From the NCBI GenBank assembly GCA_035566435.1, contig DATMRF010000076.1, positions 1 to 21,362 on the forward strand: a stretch of DNA of 21,362 nucleotides, in the 5' to 3' direction. The notes below the pieces were generated by a model. That model did not search any database. It was not told the DNA's origin and saw nothing but the letters and a program-made list of their open reading frames with translations. Position 1 is the stretch's first letter. Each line of letters begins with the position of its first letter. Source of the DNA: DATMRF01 sp035566435 (GTDB taxonomy: Bacteria > Verrucomicrobiota > Verrucomicrobiia > Limisphaerales > UBA8199). Position numbers and translations under genes: made by a program. Positions 13,870-21,362 of this stretch are shown in pieces.

Positions 13870-16101
13870 CTACCTCTCCTCCATCCTCAGGTTCTTGAAA
13901 AGGAAGGCATACGCATCCGCCTTTTCTTCGATGACCTGGCTCGTAGTCGGTCCCGTCCCGTGCCCGGTGGAAAGCCGGACGCGGAGGAGCACGGGGGCCG
14001 GGCCAGCCTGGGCGGCTTGGAGGGCGGCGGTAAACTTAAACGAATGGGCGGGCATCACGCGCGTGTCATGGTCGCCTGTGATTACGAGCGTTGCGGGGTA
14101 GCGCGTCCCCTGGCGCACGTTGTGGTAAGGCGAGTAAGCGTAGAGCGCCTTAAAATCCTCAGGATTATGCGGCGAACCGTAATCGCCCTCCCATCCTGCC
14201 CCCTGCCCGAACTGGTCAAAGCGGAGCATATCCATGACGCCCACGTAAGCCAGGACAGCGCCGAACAGGTCAGGACGCTGCGTCAGGCACGCGCCGACAA
14301 GCAGGCCGCCATTCGACCCGCCCTCAATGGCCAGTTTAGGGGTGGAGGTGTAGCGCTGCGCGATCAGCCATTCGGCCGCGGCGATGAAATCGTCGAAGCA
14401 AATCTGTTTATGAGCGCGAATCGCCTGGCGATGCCATTCTTCGCCGTATTCACCGCCGCCGCGAATATTCGCAACCGCCAGCACGCCGCCCCGCTTAAGC
14501 CAGACCAGCCGCGTCGCGTCGAAATGCGGCAGGGTGGAAATCCCAAAGCCGCCATAGCCGTAGAGCAACGTTGGGTTTTTGCCGTCGAGCTTCAGCCCCT
14601 TTTTGTAAACGAGGCTCATCGGAATGCGCGTGCCATCTTTGCCCGGATAGAACACCTGCTTCGATTCGAGCGCGGCAGGATTGAAAGCCACCTTAGGCGC
14701 CCGGTAAAGCGTGCTGGCGCCGGTCTCCAGGTTCAGCCGGTACACCGATGGGGGTGTGATGAAATCGGTGAACGCGTAGAAGGTCTCCGGGTCCTCAGGC
14801 GCGCCGCCAAACCCGGACGCGGTGCCGGGCGCGGGCAACGAAACCTCACGGCGCAACTGACCGTCCAAGCCATAGACACTCACCTTGGTATGCGCGTCAT
14901 GCAGGGTGCGCACGATGAGTTGGTGGTCCACCAACGTCACACTGCCGGAGGCGAAGTCCATCGCGTTGGCGGCCTGCGAGACCACTTCCTTCCAGCGCGA
15001 GCGCTCCGGAAACGCCGGGTCGATCGCGATGACGCGGCCACGAGGAGCGCCTAGCGTGGTTTGGAAATAGAGCAAGCCGCGGTCGCCGCCGGCGAAAACA
15101 TAAGCGGCATCGAAACCTTCGGCCACCGTCACTACTGCCGGATTCGCAGACATGAGATCGAGGGCATAGACGTTTTCCAGCCCTTTATCACCGACCTCTC
15201 CCTCGCCAGCCGTAAGCACCAGCCAGTGGCCATCCCAGGTCAGGTGCGGTATAAATTGCCAGTCCGGGTGCTCCGGGCGCTCGTAGAGTTTGCGGTCACC
15301 CGATAGCGGAGTTCCGAGCACGTGATAATACACCGCGTTGCCCAGGTCGCGTGCGAGCAGTTCCTCGCCGGGTCTCGGTGCCGGAAACGCGCTGTAATAC
15401 ACGCCCTTGCCATCGGGCGCAAAAAACGGGTGATAATATTTCGTCCAGCGCACCACATCCGGCAGGTCTTTCCCGGTCGCCAGGTCGCGAATGTGCCAGT
15501 CTGTCCAGTCCGAGCCGCCCTGCGACACACCGTAGGCGATGCGCAGTCCGTCGCGGCTGGGGACGTACCCAACTATCGCCACAGCGCCATTGGTTGTGAG
15601 TGTGTTGGGATCGAGTGCGACGGTGGGCCCGCCCGAAAATCCCCGCGTGTTATAAAGGACACTTTGCTGCTGGAGACCGCTGTTGTGAGTATAAAAATAG
15701 CGCTCGCCTTCATGGAAAGGCACGCCGTACTTCTCGAAATCCAGGAGCCTGGTCAGCCGCGTCTTGAGCGCCTGGCGGGCAGGGCTGTTTGACAGGTACG
15801 AATCCGTGAGTTGCGCCTCGGCTCGAACCCAATCTCGCGTTTCGGGCGAGTCCAATTGTTCCAGCCACCGGTAAGGGTCAGCCACCTTGACGCCATTATA
15901 GTCATCCACCACGTCCGCCCGCCCGGCGGACGGATAAGCCAGCGCCGGTGCGACACCGGATACAGCGCCGGCTGGAGACGCACCAGTCGATGAGGGCGGC
16001 GAGCAGCCCGCCAGCGCCAGTGCCGCCGCCAACGCCGCGAACGCGGATCCGAGCGCCGCACCGTGGCAGAAACGGGAGAACCCATTAACAGCTCGAAGCA
16101 C
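13870..16101 (-). CDS. Prolyl oligopeptidase (family S9A), predicted lipoprotein
   Basis: This enzyme of 743 residues cuts short peptides after proline. The N-terminal beta-propeller (about 90-430) begins with the family sequence DVVDDYNGVKVADPYRWLE, and the alpha/beta-hydrolase domain follows. The triad is Ser596 in GGSNGG, Asp679 in GDHDTRV and His714 in STGHGTG; RGGGEYGEEWHRQA is also typical. A signal peptide ends in the lipobox LALAGC, so the mature enzyme would be a lipoprotein in the periplasm or outer membrane. The frame is open to a GTG at 16188, but GTG 16101 gives a normal lipoprotein signal (Cys at residue 33); neither start has a good ribosome-binding site. It lies downstream of the DUF2961 gene on the same strand, 325 bp apart. 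Confidence 0.93.
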   Translation of the reverse strand: MLRAVNGFSRFCHGAALGSAFAALAAALALAGCSPPSSTGASPAGAVSGVAPALAYPSAGRADVVDDYNGVKVADPYRWLEQLDSPETRDWVRAEAQLTDSYLSNSPARQALKTRLTRLLDFEKYGVPFHEGERYFYTHNSGLQQQSVLYNTRGFSGGPTVALDPNTLTTNGAVAIVGYVPSRDGLRIAYGVSQGGSDWTDWHIRDLATGKDLPDVVRWTKYYHPFFAPDGKGVYYSAFPAPRPGEELLARDLGNAVYYHVLGTPLSGDRKLYERPEHPDWQFIPHLTWDGHWLVLTAGEGEVGDKGLENVYALDLMSANPAVVTVAEGFDAAYVFAGGDRGLLYFQTTLGAPRGRVIAIDPAFPERSRWKEVVSQAANAMDFASGSVTLVDHQLIVRTLHDAHTKVSVYGLDGQLRREVSLPAPGTASGFGGAPEDPETFYAFTDFITPPSVYRLNLETGASTLYRAPKVAFNPAALESKQVFYPGKDGTRIPMSLVYKKGLKLDGKNPTLLYGYGGFGISTLPHFDATRLVWLKRGGVLAVANIRGGGEYGEEWHRQAIRAHKQICFDDFIAAAEWLIAQRYTSTPKLAIEGGSNGGLLVGACLTQRPDLFGAVLAYVGVMDMLRFDQFGQGAGWEGDYGSPHNPEDFKALYAYSPYHNVRQGTRYPATLVITGDHDTRVMPAHSFKFTAALQAAQAGPAPVLLRVRLSTGHGTGPTTSQVIEEKADAYAFLFKNLRMEER

Positions 16102-16426
16102 AGCCGGAGCGTAGCAATTGCCCGAGTGCAGGACAGACAAAACTGATGCGCCGCCGCCAATGCCGCGGCGAGTGACTATGCTCTCCACAAGTCATTGTAG
16201 AAGGCGACGTAAGAAGCCTCTGATCGACCTTTGCATACCACGCATTCCTTCACCATTAGCCGGAACGATTCAATGAACGAACAGAGATAGAAAAGTGTGG
16301 CGGCGATTGGCTCGATCTGGTGCTCAGACGGCATCCTCGATCTCGCCGCGGAACGCTTTTGGAAACTCCACCCGGTGGGGAATATAAAAGCGATCAGCCG
16401 TGCCGCAGTCTACTGACGGCAGGCCT
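16102..16426. other. Spacer between the DUF2961 and prolyl oligopeptidase genes
   Basis: Part of this 325-bp stretch (16102-16188) may be coding if the earlier GTG is used for the peptidase. It should hold the peptidase promoter, but I see no convincing pair of hexamers. It shows no strong repeat, terminator or RNA gene. Confidence 0.4.
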
Positions 16427-17962
16427 TTATCCTTTATCCCTCTTCTGCAGCGTCCTTAAATCAACCTCCGGCGCACGACTATACACCGGCACCCGCGCCG
16501 CCAAGGCATCGAACCCCAGAAAATACCCGGCCGAATGTGCCGACTTGCCGGCGCACTCAAATCGCAGCGTGTGTGTTCCGGCGGCAAGCTTATGCATGCC
16601 CAACTTGTGCGCCGTGGGCGTGATGTCCGCGTTGTAAAGATCCAACTGCGCCACCTGTTTGCCGTCGAGCAGCACCTTGTAAATCCCGTAGTCCCACGAA
16701 TGGACCATTTTCGCCGAGAGGCCAACGAATTGTTCCTTGTCCATTTCGAAAGCGACCTCCACCCAGCCGTTATCGTCGTTGGGTTTAAACCAGAGTTGTT
16801 TGCCGTCGGTCACCCCGCCGACGGACTGCACTTCCAGCGGGGACTCGGAATGCTTCGCGCTCGCGACGGCATCGTGCCCTTTCGCCAGGAGACGCTCGCT
16901 GAAGGGGAGGCGCTCACGCCCGGGCGGGAGCGGCGGCCAGGGCTTGTGCGGCTCCGTTTGATACCAGAACGCCACGCTCGACATCAGGTCGTCGCGCTCG
17001 ATGAAGCCATCGAACTTGCCGTCGGGGAAAACCTCCGAGCCTTTGTGTTCAATCTCGACGCGGAGCGATTTCTTGAAAACCACCGGGTCGGGGATGTGAA
17101 AGCGATAAGCCGTGCCGCGGTCTCCCGTTTCATACCCTTCCCAGAGCGGCGTCCCGTAAAAGGGTCCGGCTTGCTCGCGGAAGCCCCAGCCATCGCAAAA
17201 ATAATCTTCTGTGCCGGTGCCGCGCAAGCTGGGTTCTTTTTCGCCATCAATGAAAAAGAAATCATCGCCTTCGCCGTACCAACCCGGCGAAACCAAATAG
17301 ACGCTCTGAATCGTGCCAACGTAATGGCCGCGGCCTCGGAGGTCGGCCAGCAGGTAGTTGCGTCCCATGACGCACGGATACTCCTGGCGGTACATCGCAT
17401 GAAAATACGCGCTGGCCTTTGACAGCGAAGGGTGTTTTTGCCAATCGATGTAGTAGTAGAACGCGCCGCAGCGCTTGTCGCTCTCGTTGCTCACCGTAAT
17501 CCGGGCGCTTTTTTTGAACGGCATCGGCCAATAACAATTGCGGCCGCGGCCGTCGGAACTGACCCGGATCGGAAGCGACGTAAACGGCTTATCGACTCCA
17601 TGGCCGATTCCAAAGAAGTCGCCAATCGGACACTCGACGCTTGGGTGTTCTTCCCCATCCCAGTACATCCGCAAAGTCAACAGTCGCGAATAGAATGGCG
17701 CGTCGTGTGCGATCGTACACCAGATGTGCACGATTTGGCCCGGCCCAGCAAGCGTTGCCAGCGTCAGCGTGCCCCCTGCCGCAATGGGCCGCGCGTCCGC
17801 ATTCCCGTTCGTCCAGTTCGGGTCGGACGAGGAAGCGCGCATAGTTTGAAAATCCTTGAGCTTCTCAAGGTCGGCTAACGGGTTGCCCGGGTTCAATTGC
17901 GCGAGGGCGTTTACCGTGACCAATGCCAGCGCGGCGATAACAATGGTGCGAAGCGATTTCAT
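16427..17962 (-). CDS. Secreted DUF2961 protein, glycoside hydrolase family 172-like
   Basis: The 511-residue protein has a signal peptide (MKSLRTIVIAALALVTVNALA, cut near residue 21), then a DUF2961 beta-jelly-roll domain at about 25-340 and a C-terminal beta-sandwich at about 370-500 that may bind carbohydrate. DUF2961 is now glycoside hydrolase family 172, with known members acting on alpha-D-fructofuranosides or D-arabinofuranosides. The catalytic region GEGDDFFFIDGEKEP...GTGTEDYF is present, with Glu231 and Glu252 spaced 21 residues apart, the spacing I recall for the two catalytic glutamates (E270/E291) of the characterised fructofuranosidase. The substrate cannot be stated. It is the first of two secreted-protein genes on this strand. 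The ATG is chosen because it begins a clean signal peptide; no Shine-Dalgarno site is present. Confidence 0.88.
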   Translation of the reverse strand: MKSLRTIVIAALALVTVNALAQLNPGNPLADLEKLKDFQTMRASSSDPNWTNGNADARPIAAGGTLTLATLAGPGQIVHIWCTIAHDAPFYSRLLTLRMYWDGEEHPSVECPIGDFFGIGHGVDKPFTSLPIRVSSDGRGRNCYWPMPFKKSARITVSNESDKRCGAFYYYIDWQKHPSLSKASAYFHAMYRQEYPCVMGRNYLLADLRGRGHYVGTIQSVYLVSPGWYGEGDDFFFIDGEKEPSLRGTGTEDYFCDGWGFREQAGPFYGTPLWEGYETGDRGTAYRFHIPDPVVFKKSLRVEIEHKGSEVFPDGKFDGFIERDDLMSSVAFWYQTEPHKPWPPLPPGRERLPFSERLLAKGHDAVASAKHSESPLEVQSVGGVTDGKQLWFKPNDDNGWVEVAFEMDKEQFVGLSAKMVHSWDYGIYKVLLDGKQVAQLDLYNADITPTAHKLGMHKLAAGTHTLRFECAGKSAHSAGYFLGFDALAARVPVYSRAPEVDLRTLQKRDKG

Positions 17963-18058
17963 AAGGAGGTTCGGTCGGCTTTTGAGGTTATGGCGAGCCT
18001 GCGTTCGTCATCTGCCGGAAGGCTCGTGCAAACCAAGTCGCTTGGCAATCATTTACCC

Positions 18059-18127
18059 GGGAGGGCGAGCGTTCTCGTGAGCCCTGCCTTCCCGGTTTTT
18101 TGGGTTCGCGGGCACGCTTGCCCTCCC
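18059..18127. repeat. Palindromic element GGGAGGGCGAGCG...
   Basis: GGGAGGGCGAGCGTTCTCGTG... (18059-18083) and its inverse (18103-18127, ending TTGCCCTCCC) match at 20 of 25 positions around a 19-nt loop that carries TTTTTT. It lies between the divergent DUF2961 and response regulator genes, so it is unlikely to be a terminator for either. It looks like a dispersed REP-type unit. Confidence 0.6.
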
Positions 18128-18175
18128 AGTTTAATGGCTCGTGAATGCACCCATTCGGTCGCGCCTTTAAAACAG

Positions 18176-18203
18176 TTGAATTTCGCTCCTGAGCGGGTAT
18201 CCT
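18176..18203 (+). promoter_or_regulatory. Candidate promoter of the response regulator gene
   Basis: TTGAAT (18176-18181) and TATCCT (18198-18203) are spaced by 16 nt. The -10 box ends 9 nt before the GTG start, so transcription would begin almost at the start codon. Confidence 0.35.
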
Positions 18204-18212
18204 CATCCGCCA

Positions 18213-18596
18213 GTGGCCACACCGGACCAAACTGCGCTCCGTATCCTCTTGGTTGATGACGAACCCCTCGTCCGCGATTCCGTTAAACGGGTCCTGACTT
18301 TTTATGGGCACGAGGTCGTGACCGCCGCCAGTGGCGAGGACGCTCTGGCCGTTTTTCGAGACGCAAAGTTCGACCTGCTCATCACGGATTATGAGATGCC
18401 GGACATGAAAGGCGATAAACTTGCCGCAGCTATCAAAACTCTCGCCCCGGCGCAGCCGATCATTATGATCACCGCCTACTCCGAATCATTGCGCGCCTCC
18501 GGCAACTTCCCGCTCGCCGTAGACTCCGTAGTCAGCAAACCGTTCGACATCGCGGAGTTGCGAGAAACGATTCGTAAGGTCACGACTAAATCGTAG
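18213..18596 (+). CDS. Single-domain response regulator (CheY-like receiver)
   Basis: The 127-residue protein is a lone receiver domain with all phosphotransfer residues: Asp15/Asp16 in LLVDDEP, the phospho-acceptor Asp59 in LLITDYEMPD, Thr87 in MITAYSE and Lys109 in VSKPFD. There is no output domain, so it would act by protein contact, in a phosphorelay or as a chemotaxis-like regulator. No histidine kinase is in the window; the Ser/Thr kinase at the left end is too far away to link by position. The start is GTG 18213, which places the first beta strand at residue 10, as usual. The upstream gene is divergent and the downstream protease gene is 419 nt away. Confidence 0.93.
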   Translation: MATPDQTALRILLVDDEPLVRDSVKRVLTFYGHEVVTAASGEDALAVFRDAKFDLLITDYEMPDMKGDKLAAAIKTLAPAQPIIMITAYSESLRASGNFPLAVDSVVSKPFDIAELRETIRKVTTKS

Positions 18597-19015
18597 CCCT
18601 GCGCGGGCCCGGCCCGCCCACGGCCGTTCCTGACGGAACCTCACGGGGATTGCCCTCTGCACAGCCGGCTGAACGGTCGCTCGCGCGCGGGTGGACACTT
18701 CAAGGCAGCCCCCGTCCCACCTTCCGGTCGGAAATTTGCCGCTCTCGGGGCGCTCTTAATGCAGCGTTAAGGTTCAGCAGAGTAACCTATGACTCGAGTG
18801 AAATTGCTGAACACCACCGCACAAATTCCGGCGGCGTCCTTTTTGCCGACTGGCTGCCGGCGATTCTCCCTCTCCCAAGGGAGGAGGGCCGGGGTGATGG
18901 GAATTCTTAGGCACACCACGTTGAAAAGTTGAGATGCTCCCCCCTTCGAGGAAAATCGACATGGCTGAATCGCCTGCCCCAGTGTAGCTTTGGGTCAAGA
19001 CCACTTGGTAACAAT
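18597..19015. other. Spacer between the response regulator and protease genes
   Basis: No gene is supported in these 419 bp. Two hairpins lie right after the response regulator stop, GCGGG/CCCGC (18603-18617) and GTTCC/GGAAC (18626-18639), without T-runs. A repeat lies at 18866-18900. The protease frame is open back to a TTG at 18929, but that extension has no signal-peptide character. Confidence 0.5.
18866..18900. repeat. CTCCCTCTCCCAAGGGAGGAGGG-type dispersed repeat
   Basis: CCCTCTCCC, AA, GGGAGGAGGG followed by CCGGGGTGATGG is an imperfect palindrome. This exact style of unit, often translated as PLPREEGRG or its antisense, is widely scattered between genes in many GC-rich bacteria. One copy is in the window. 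Confidence 0.5.
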
Positions 19016-20098
19016 GTGAGCGTCATCGGCGCAACTGACTTTCTTCGGGCCCAGCCGGCTTGTTGGCTGCTCGCCGCACTGCTGATGGTTCCCGCCTCCC
19101 GCGCTGGAGCTCAACCTGTTCCTTTGCCGAACCCCGCTCCGACGGCGCGGCCCGTCCCGAAACCCGCCCCGGCCGACCCCCGGGACTTGCCCTCCGCGTT
19201 TACCAAACCCACGCCCGGCTCAATCGCCGACCTCAAGTTGATGGAACAGCGAGTCAAGGCCCTGGTTACGCGGCTTTCCCCCGCGGTGGTGGCGGTTGAA
19301 GTTGGTTTCGGCAGCGGCAGCGGCGTGGTGATCTCGGCGGATGGCCTCGTTCTGACTGCGGGGCATGTCAGTGGCCGGCCCGGTCGCGACGTCCGCTTTA
19401 CATTCCCTGATGGCAAAACCGCGCGCGGCAAGACGCTCGGCGCCGAACACGACAGCGACACCGGCCTGATGAGGATCACCGACCCGGGCCTCTGGCCCCA
19501 TGCGCCGATGGGCGATCTCGAGCATGCCCGGATCGGCGACTGGGTTCTCGCCCTGGGCCATCCTGGCGGCTTTGATCCGAAGCGCTCGCTCGTCGTCCGC
19601 CTCGGACGTATTATCCGGCTCATCCCGGAGGCGCTACAGACCGACTGCACGATCAGCCCTGGCGACTCTGGCGGGCCGCTTTTCGATATGTATGGGCGGA
19701 TAATTGGCATCCACAGCGCCATCAGCAGCTCGGTGTCTGCGAACTTCCATGTCTCGGTAACCGACTTTTACGAAACCTGGGACCAGCTTGTAAAAGGAGA
19801 AAACCCGAGCAGCCTGGAGGGCCTGCCGAAGGCCTACCTCGGCGCCACGGCCGCCGATGATGCTGCCGGTTGCCGGCTGAGTGTAGTCGAGGAAAACGGA
19901 CCCGCGTTCAAAGCAGGTCTGAAAGTCGGTGACCTGGTGCTTAAAGTGAACGAACGCGAGATCATGGTCGCCGCCTCATTCAGGCGCTGGGTCGCCGAGG
20001 CTGAACCTGGCGAAACGCTGAGTCTGCAAATCAAACGCGGGGATAACTTGCTGTCGCTGGATGTGAAACTGCGCGCGCCACCTGCCCGCAAGAATTAG
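19016..20098 (+). CDS. Secreted trypsin-like serine protease with PDZ domain (HtrA/S1C-like)
   Basis: This 360-residue protein has a signal peptide (hydrophobic WLLAALLMVPASRAGA, cut near residue 32), a Pro-rich linker (about 33-65), an S1C protease domain (about 75-250) and one PDZ domain (about 270-355). The triad is complete: His117 in LTAGHVS, Asp148 in HDSDTGLMRI and Ser218 in ISPGDSGGPLF. HtrA-type proteases cut or hold misfolded envelope proteins, and the PDZ domain binds exposed C-termini. The start is GTG 19016 because it begins a normal signal peptide; the TTG at 18929 would add 29 unlikely residues. It is followed after 4 nt by a second, catalytically altered protein of the same fold, so the two are probably cotranscribed and may work together. 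Confidence 0.9.
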   Translation: MSVIGATDFLRAQPACWLLAALLMVPASRAGAQPVPLPNPAPTARPVPKPAPADPRDLPSAFTKPTPGSIADLKLMEQRVKALVTRLSPAVVAVEVGFGSGSGVVISADGLVLTAGHVSGRPGRDVRFTFPDGKTARGKTLGAEHDSDTGLMRITDPGLWPHAPMGDLEHARIGDWVLALGHPGGFDPKRSLVVRLGRIIRLIPEALQTDCTISPGDSGGPLFDMYGRIIGIHSAISSSVSANFHVSVTDFYETWDQLVKGENPSSLEGLPKAYLGATAADDAAGCRLSVVEENGPAFKAGLKVGDLVLKVNEREIMVAASFRRWVAEAEPGETLSLQIKRGDNLLSLDVKLRAPPARKN

Positions 20099-20102
20099 GC
20101 TT

Positions 20103-21356
20103 ATGCCATCAAGACTTCAACACTGGAAGGCCACGACCTGTCCCCCAACCCGAATATGCCACACCCGCGACAGTGTCGCCGCAGCAGCGGCCGTAGCGCA
20201 GGTTTCCAAACCTGCCGTATCGCCGACTTCCAAGTCGGCATGGCGACGAAATGGCCTTGGTTTCCGCAGGTTTGGAAGCCTGCGCCATTCGCAGGGGCGT
20301 GAGATATCCGGGCTAGCGCTAGCATGCCTCCAGGCGCTGGCCGTTGGGATCGCGCTGGTTTTGCTGACACAGCTCACCCTGGCGCAAGAGTGGCCTCTGA
20401 CTCCGATGCTGCCCAGGAACCGCTTTACGAGCGGCGACGAGACCCTGCGCGCCTTCGCGCCGGTCTCCGCTGCCACGCGTCATTCCATCGTAAAGTTCAA
20501 TGTAGACGGCGAGACCGTTGCCCTCGGCGCCGTCATGGACACTAACGGGCTGGTCCTTACCAAGGCCAGCGAGCTCAAAAAGGGCAAACTGACCTGCTGG
20601 CTCGCCACCGACAGGGAGGTGAGCGCCGAACTCCTCCGGGTCGATGAGGAGGAGGATGTCGCACTCGTGCGGGTGAACGCGCAGGGGTTGACTCCGCTCC
20701 GATGGGCTTCGGGCGAAGTCTCCGTCGGCCAATGGGTCGTCACCCCCGGGCTCGGAGAAACTCCGCATGCCGTCGGCATCATTAGCGCTCTGCCCCACAG
20801 GATAAAACCCCAACGCGCTTTCATCGGTGTGCGGTTCGATTTCGGCACCACAATCCCCAAAATTGACGAACTCTTGCCGGGCCTGGGCGCGGAGAAAGCC
20901 GGGCTTCAGCCCGGAGACCTCATTTTAGCCGTGAACAGCACGCTAATGACGAATCGCGAACAAGTCGTCGAAACCCTCAGCGATTTCCGCGCCGGCCAAA
21001 CCATTAGACTGCGAGTCCGGCGCGCCGAGAAAGAGTTCAACGCTGACGTGCGGCTGATGCTGCCCGGCTCGCTCGCGTCGGAACGAGATTCCTATCCCGA
21101 GCAACGTCTCGACCGGCTCGGAGGGGAAGTCAGCCAGCGCGCCGAAGGGTTCGAACAGGCCATCGAGCACGATACGGTGTTGCAGCCCTGGTTGTGCGGC
21201 GGTCCGCTGGTAAACCTCGACGGCGAAGCCATCGGGCTTAACATCGCCCGGGCCGGCCGGGTCACCACCTACGCCCTCTCCTCCAAACTCGTGAAGCGCC
21301 TCCTCGAAAACCTTAAATCCATGCCCGTACCGACCGCCGAGAAAAACAAATCATAG
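20103..21356 (+). CDS. Trypsin-like/PDZ pseudoprotease, PDZ domain between Asp and nucleophile regions
   Basis: The 417-residue protein aligns to HtrA-type proteases in pieces. The His segment reads GLVLTKASEL (149-158), with the catalytic His missing; the Asp is kept in EEEDVALVRV (Asp185); VGQWVVTPG is the next strand. A PDZ domain follows (about 237-320), and only then the nucleophile segment HDTVLQPWLCGGPLVNLDG with Cys365 where Ser is expected. This order and the CGGPL...NIARAGR motif recall a family I know from planctomycetes and relatives. Protease activity is unlikely, so a binding or scaffold role is inferred. ATG 20103, 4 nt after the previous stop, is the only standard in-frame start before the hydrophobic segment at 70-94; that segment is a displaced signal peptide or membrane anchor. 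Residues 32-61 are encoded by palindromic repeats. Confidence 0.85.
   Translation: MPSRLQHWKATTCPPTRICHTRDSVAAAAAVAQVSKPAVSPTSKSAWRRNGLGFRRFGSLRHSQGREISGLALACLQALAVGIALVLLTQLTLAQEWPLTPMLPRNRFTSGDETLRAFAPVSAATRHSIVKFNVDGETVALGAVMDTNGLVLTKASELKKGKLTCWLATDREVSAELLRVDEEEDVALVRVNAQGLTPLRWASGEVSVGQWVVTPGLGETPHAVGIISALPHRIKPQRAFIGVRFDFGTTIPKIDELLPGLGAEKAGLQPGDLILAVNSTLMTNREQVVETLSDFRAGQTIRLRVRRAEKEFNADVRLMLPGSLASERDSYPEQRLDRLGGEVSQRAEGFEQAIEHDTVLQPWLCGGPLVNLDGEAIGLNIARAGRVTTYALSSKLVKRLLENLKSMPVPTAEKNKS
20198..20283. repeat. Three palindromic units inside the 5' end of the pseudoprotease gene
   Basis: GCAGGTTTCCAAACCTGC (20198-20215), GCCGACTTCCAAGTCGGC (20222-20239) and GCAGGTTTGGAAGCCTGC (20266-20283) lie in a row. 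The first two are perfect 8-bp palindromes around CC; the third has one mismatched pair. Units 1 and 3 are near-identical in inverted orientation, so the whole block can also fold as one long hairpin. The run is open in the frame of the gene. Confidence 0.8.
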
Positions 21357-21362
21357 ACTGTG

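Noticed and set aside
13960..15054. Open frame of 364 codons opposite the prolyl oligopeptidase gene
   Set aside because: The minus-strand frame has the whole S9A domain set and triad; the opposite frame has no family features.
17964..17972. A perfect AGGAGG on the plus strand near 17965
   Set aside because: No plus-strand start codon follows in a gene-like frame; the neighbouring gene start is on the minus strand, where the site reads CCTCCT.
18213..21356. Response regulator and proteases as one envelope-stress operon
   Set aside because: There are 419 bp with repeats and hairpins between the response regulator and the first protease, and no histidine kinase is present.

Overview
The window reads as a piece of chromosome from a high-GC member of the Verrucomicrobiota, probably a Pedosphaera/Limisphaerales-like soil or sediment bacterium. 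The grounds are a membrane Ser/Thr kinase fused to many WD40 repeats, a DUF2961 protein, a degenerate PDZ 'LTKASEL / CGGPL' trypsin-like protein of the kind I know from planctomycetes and their relatives, near absence of strong Shine-Dalgarno sites, and intergenic spaces full of short dispersed palindromes. The phylum call is inference from gene content; no rRNA or tRNA gene was seen.

Layout. Positions 1-275 are the 3' end of a group II intron: the last 64 codons of its maturase, then domains V and VI with a bulged branch-point A. Next comes a large + strand kinase/WD40 gene (443-3853), followed by a repeat-bearing spacer with a doubtful small coiled-coil ORF. A tight minus-strand cluster then reads rho, WYL-domain regulator and L-lactate dehydrogenase (7367 to 4259), with gaps of only 3-4 nt. 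cysK (8825 to 7842) lies next on the minus strand with a hairpin terminator behind it. A small C-terminally anchored membrane protein (9308 to 9069, minus) is divergent from a MocR-type GntR/aminotransferase regulator (9459-10958, plus), and the space between them holds an operator-like inverted repeat. A LOG-family phosphoribohydrolase (11340-11933, plus) faces an EVE-domain/HAD-phosphatase pair that overlaps by ATGA (minus). The PLP-binding protein YggS (plus) converges with a secreted prolyl-oligopeptidase lipoprotein (minus), and a DUF2961 (GH172-like) secreted protein lies upstream of that on the same strand. A single-domain response regulator (18213-18596) and two trypsin-like/PDZ proteins (19016-21356) close the window on the plus strand.

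Most of the window is housekeeping or scattered metabolism. The parts that deserve a second look are: the coupled pair at the right end, one protease with an intact triad and one without, the latter with its PDZ domain between the Asp and nucleophile regions; the run of palindromic repeats translated inside the 5' end of that second gene; the small membrane protein facing the MocR regulator; the rho-WYL-ldh cluster; and the clean group II intron 3' end. At least five different families of palindromic or inverted-repeat elements occupy the intergenic spaces. I found no CRISPR array, prophage or defence system.
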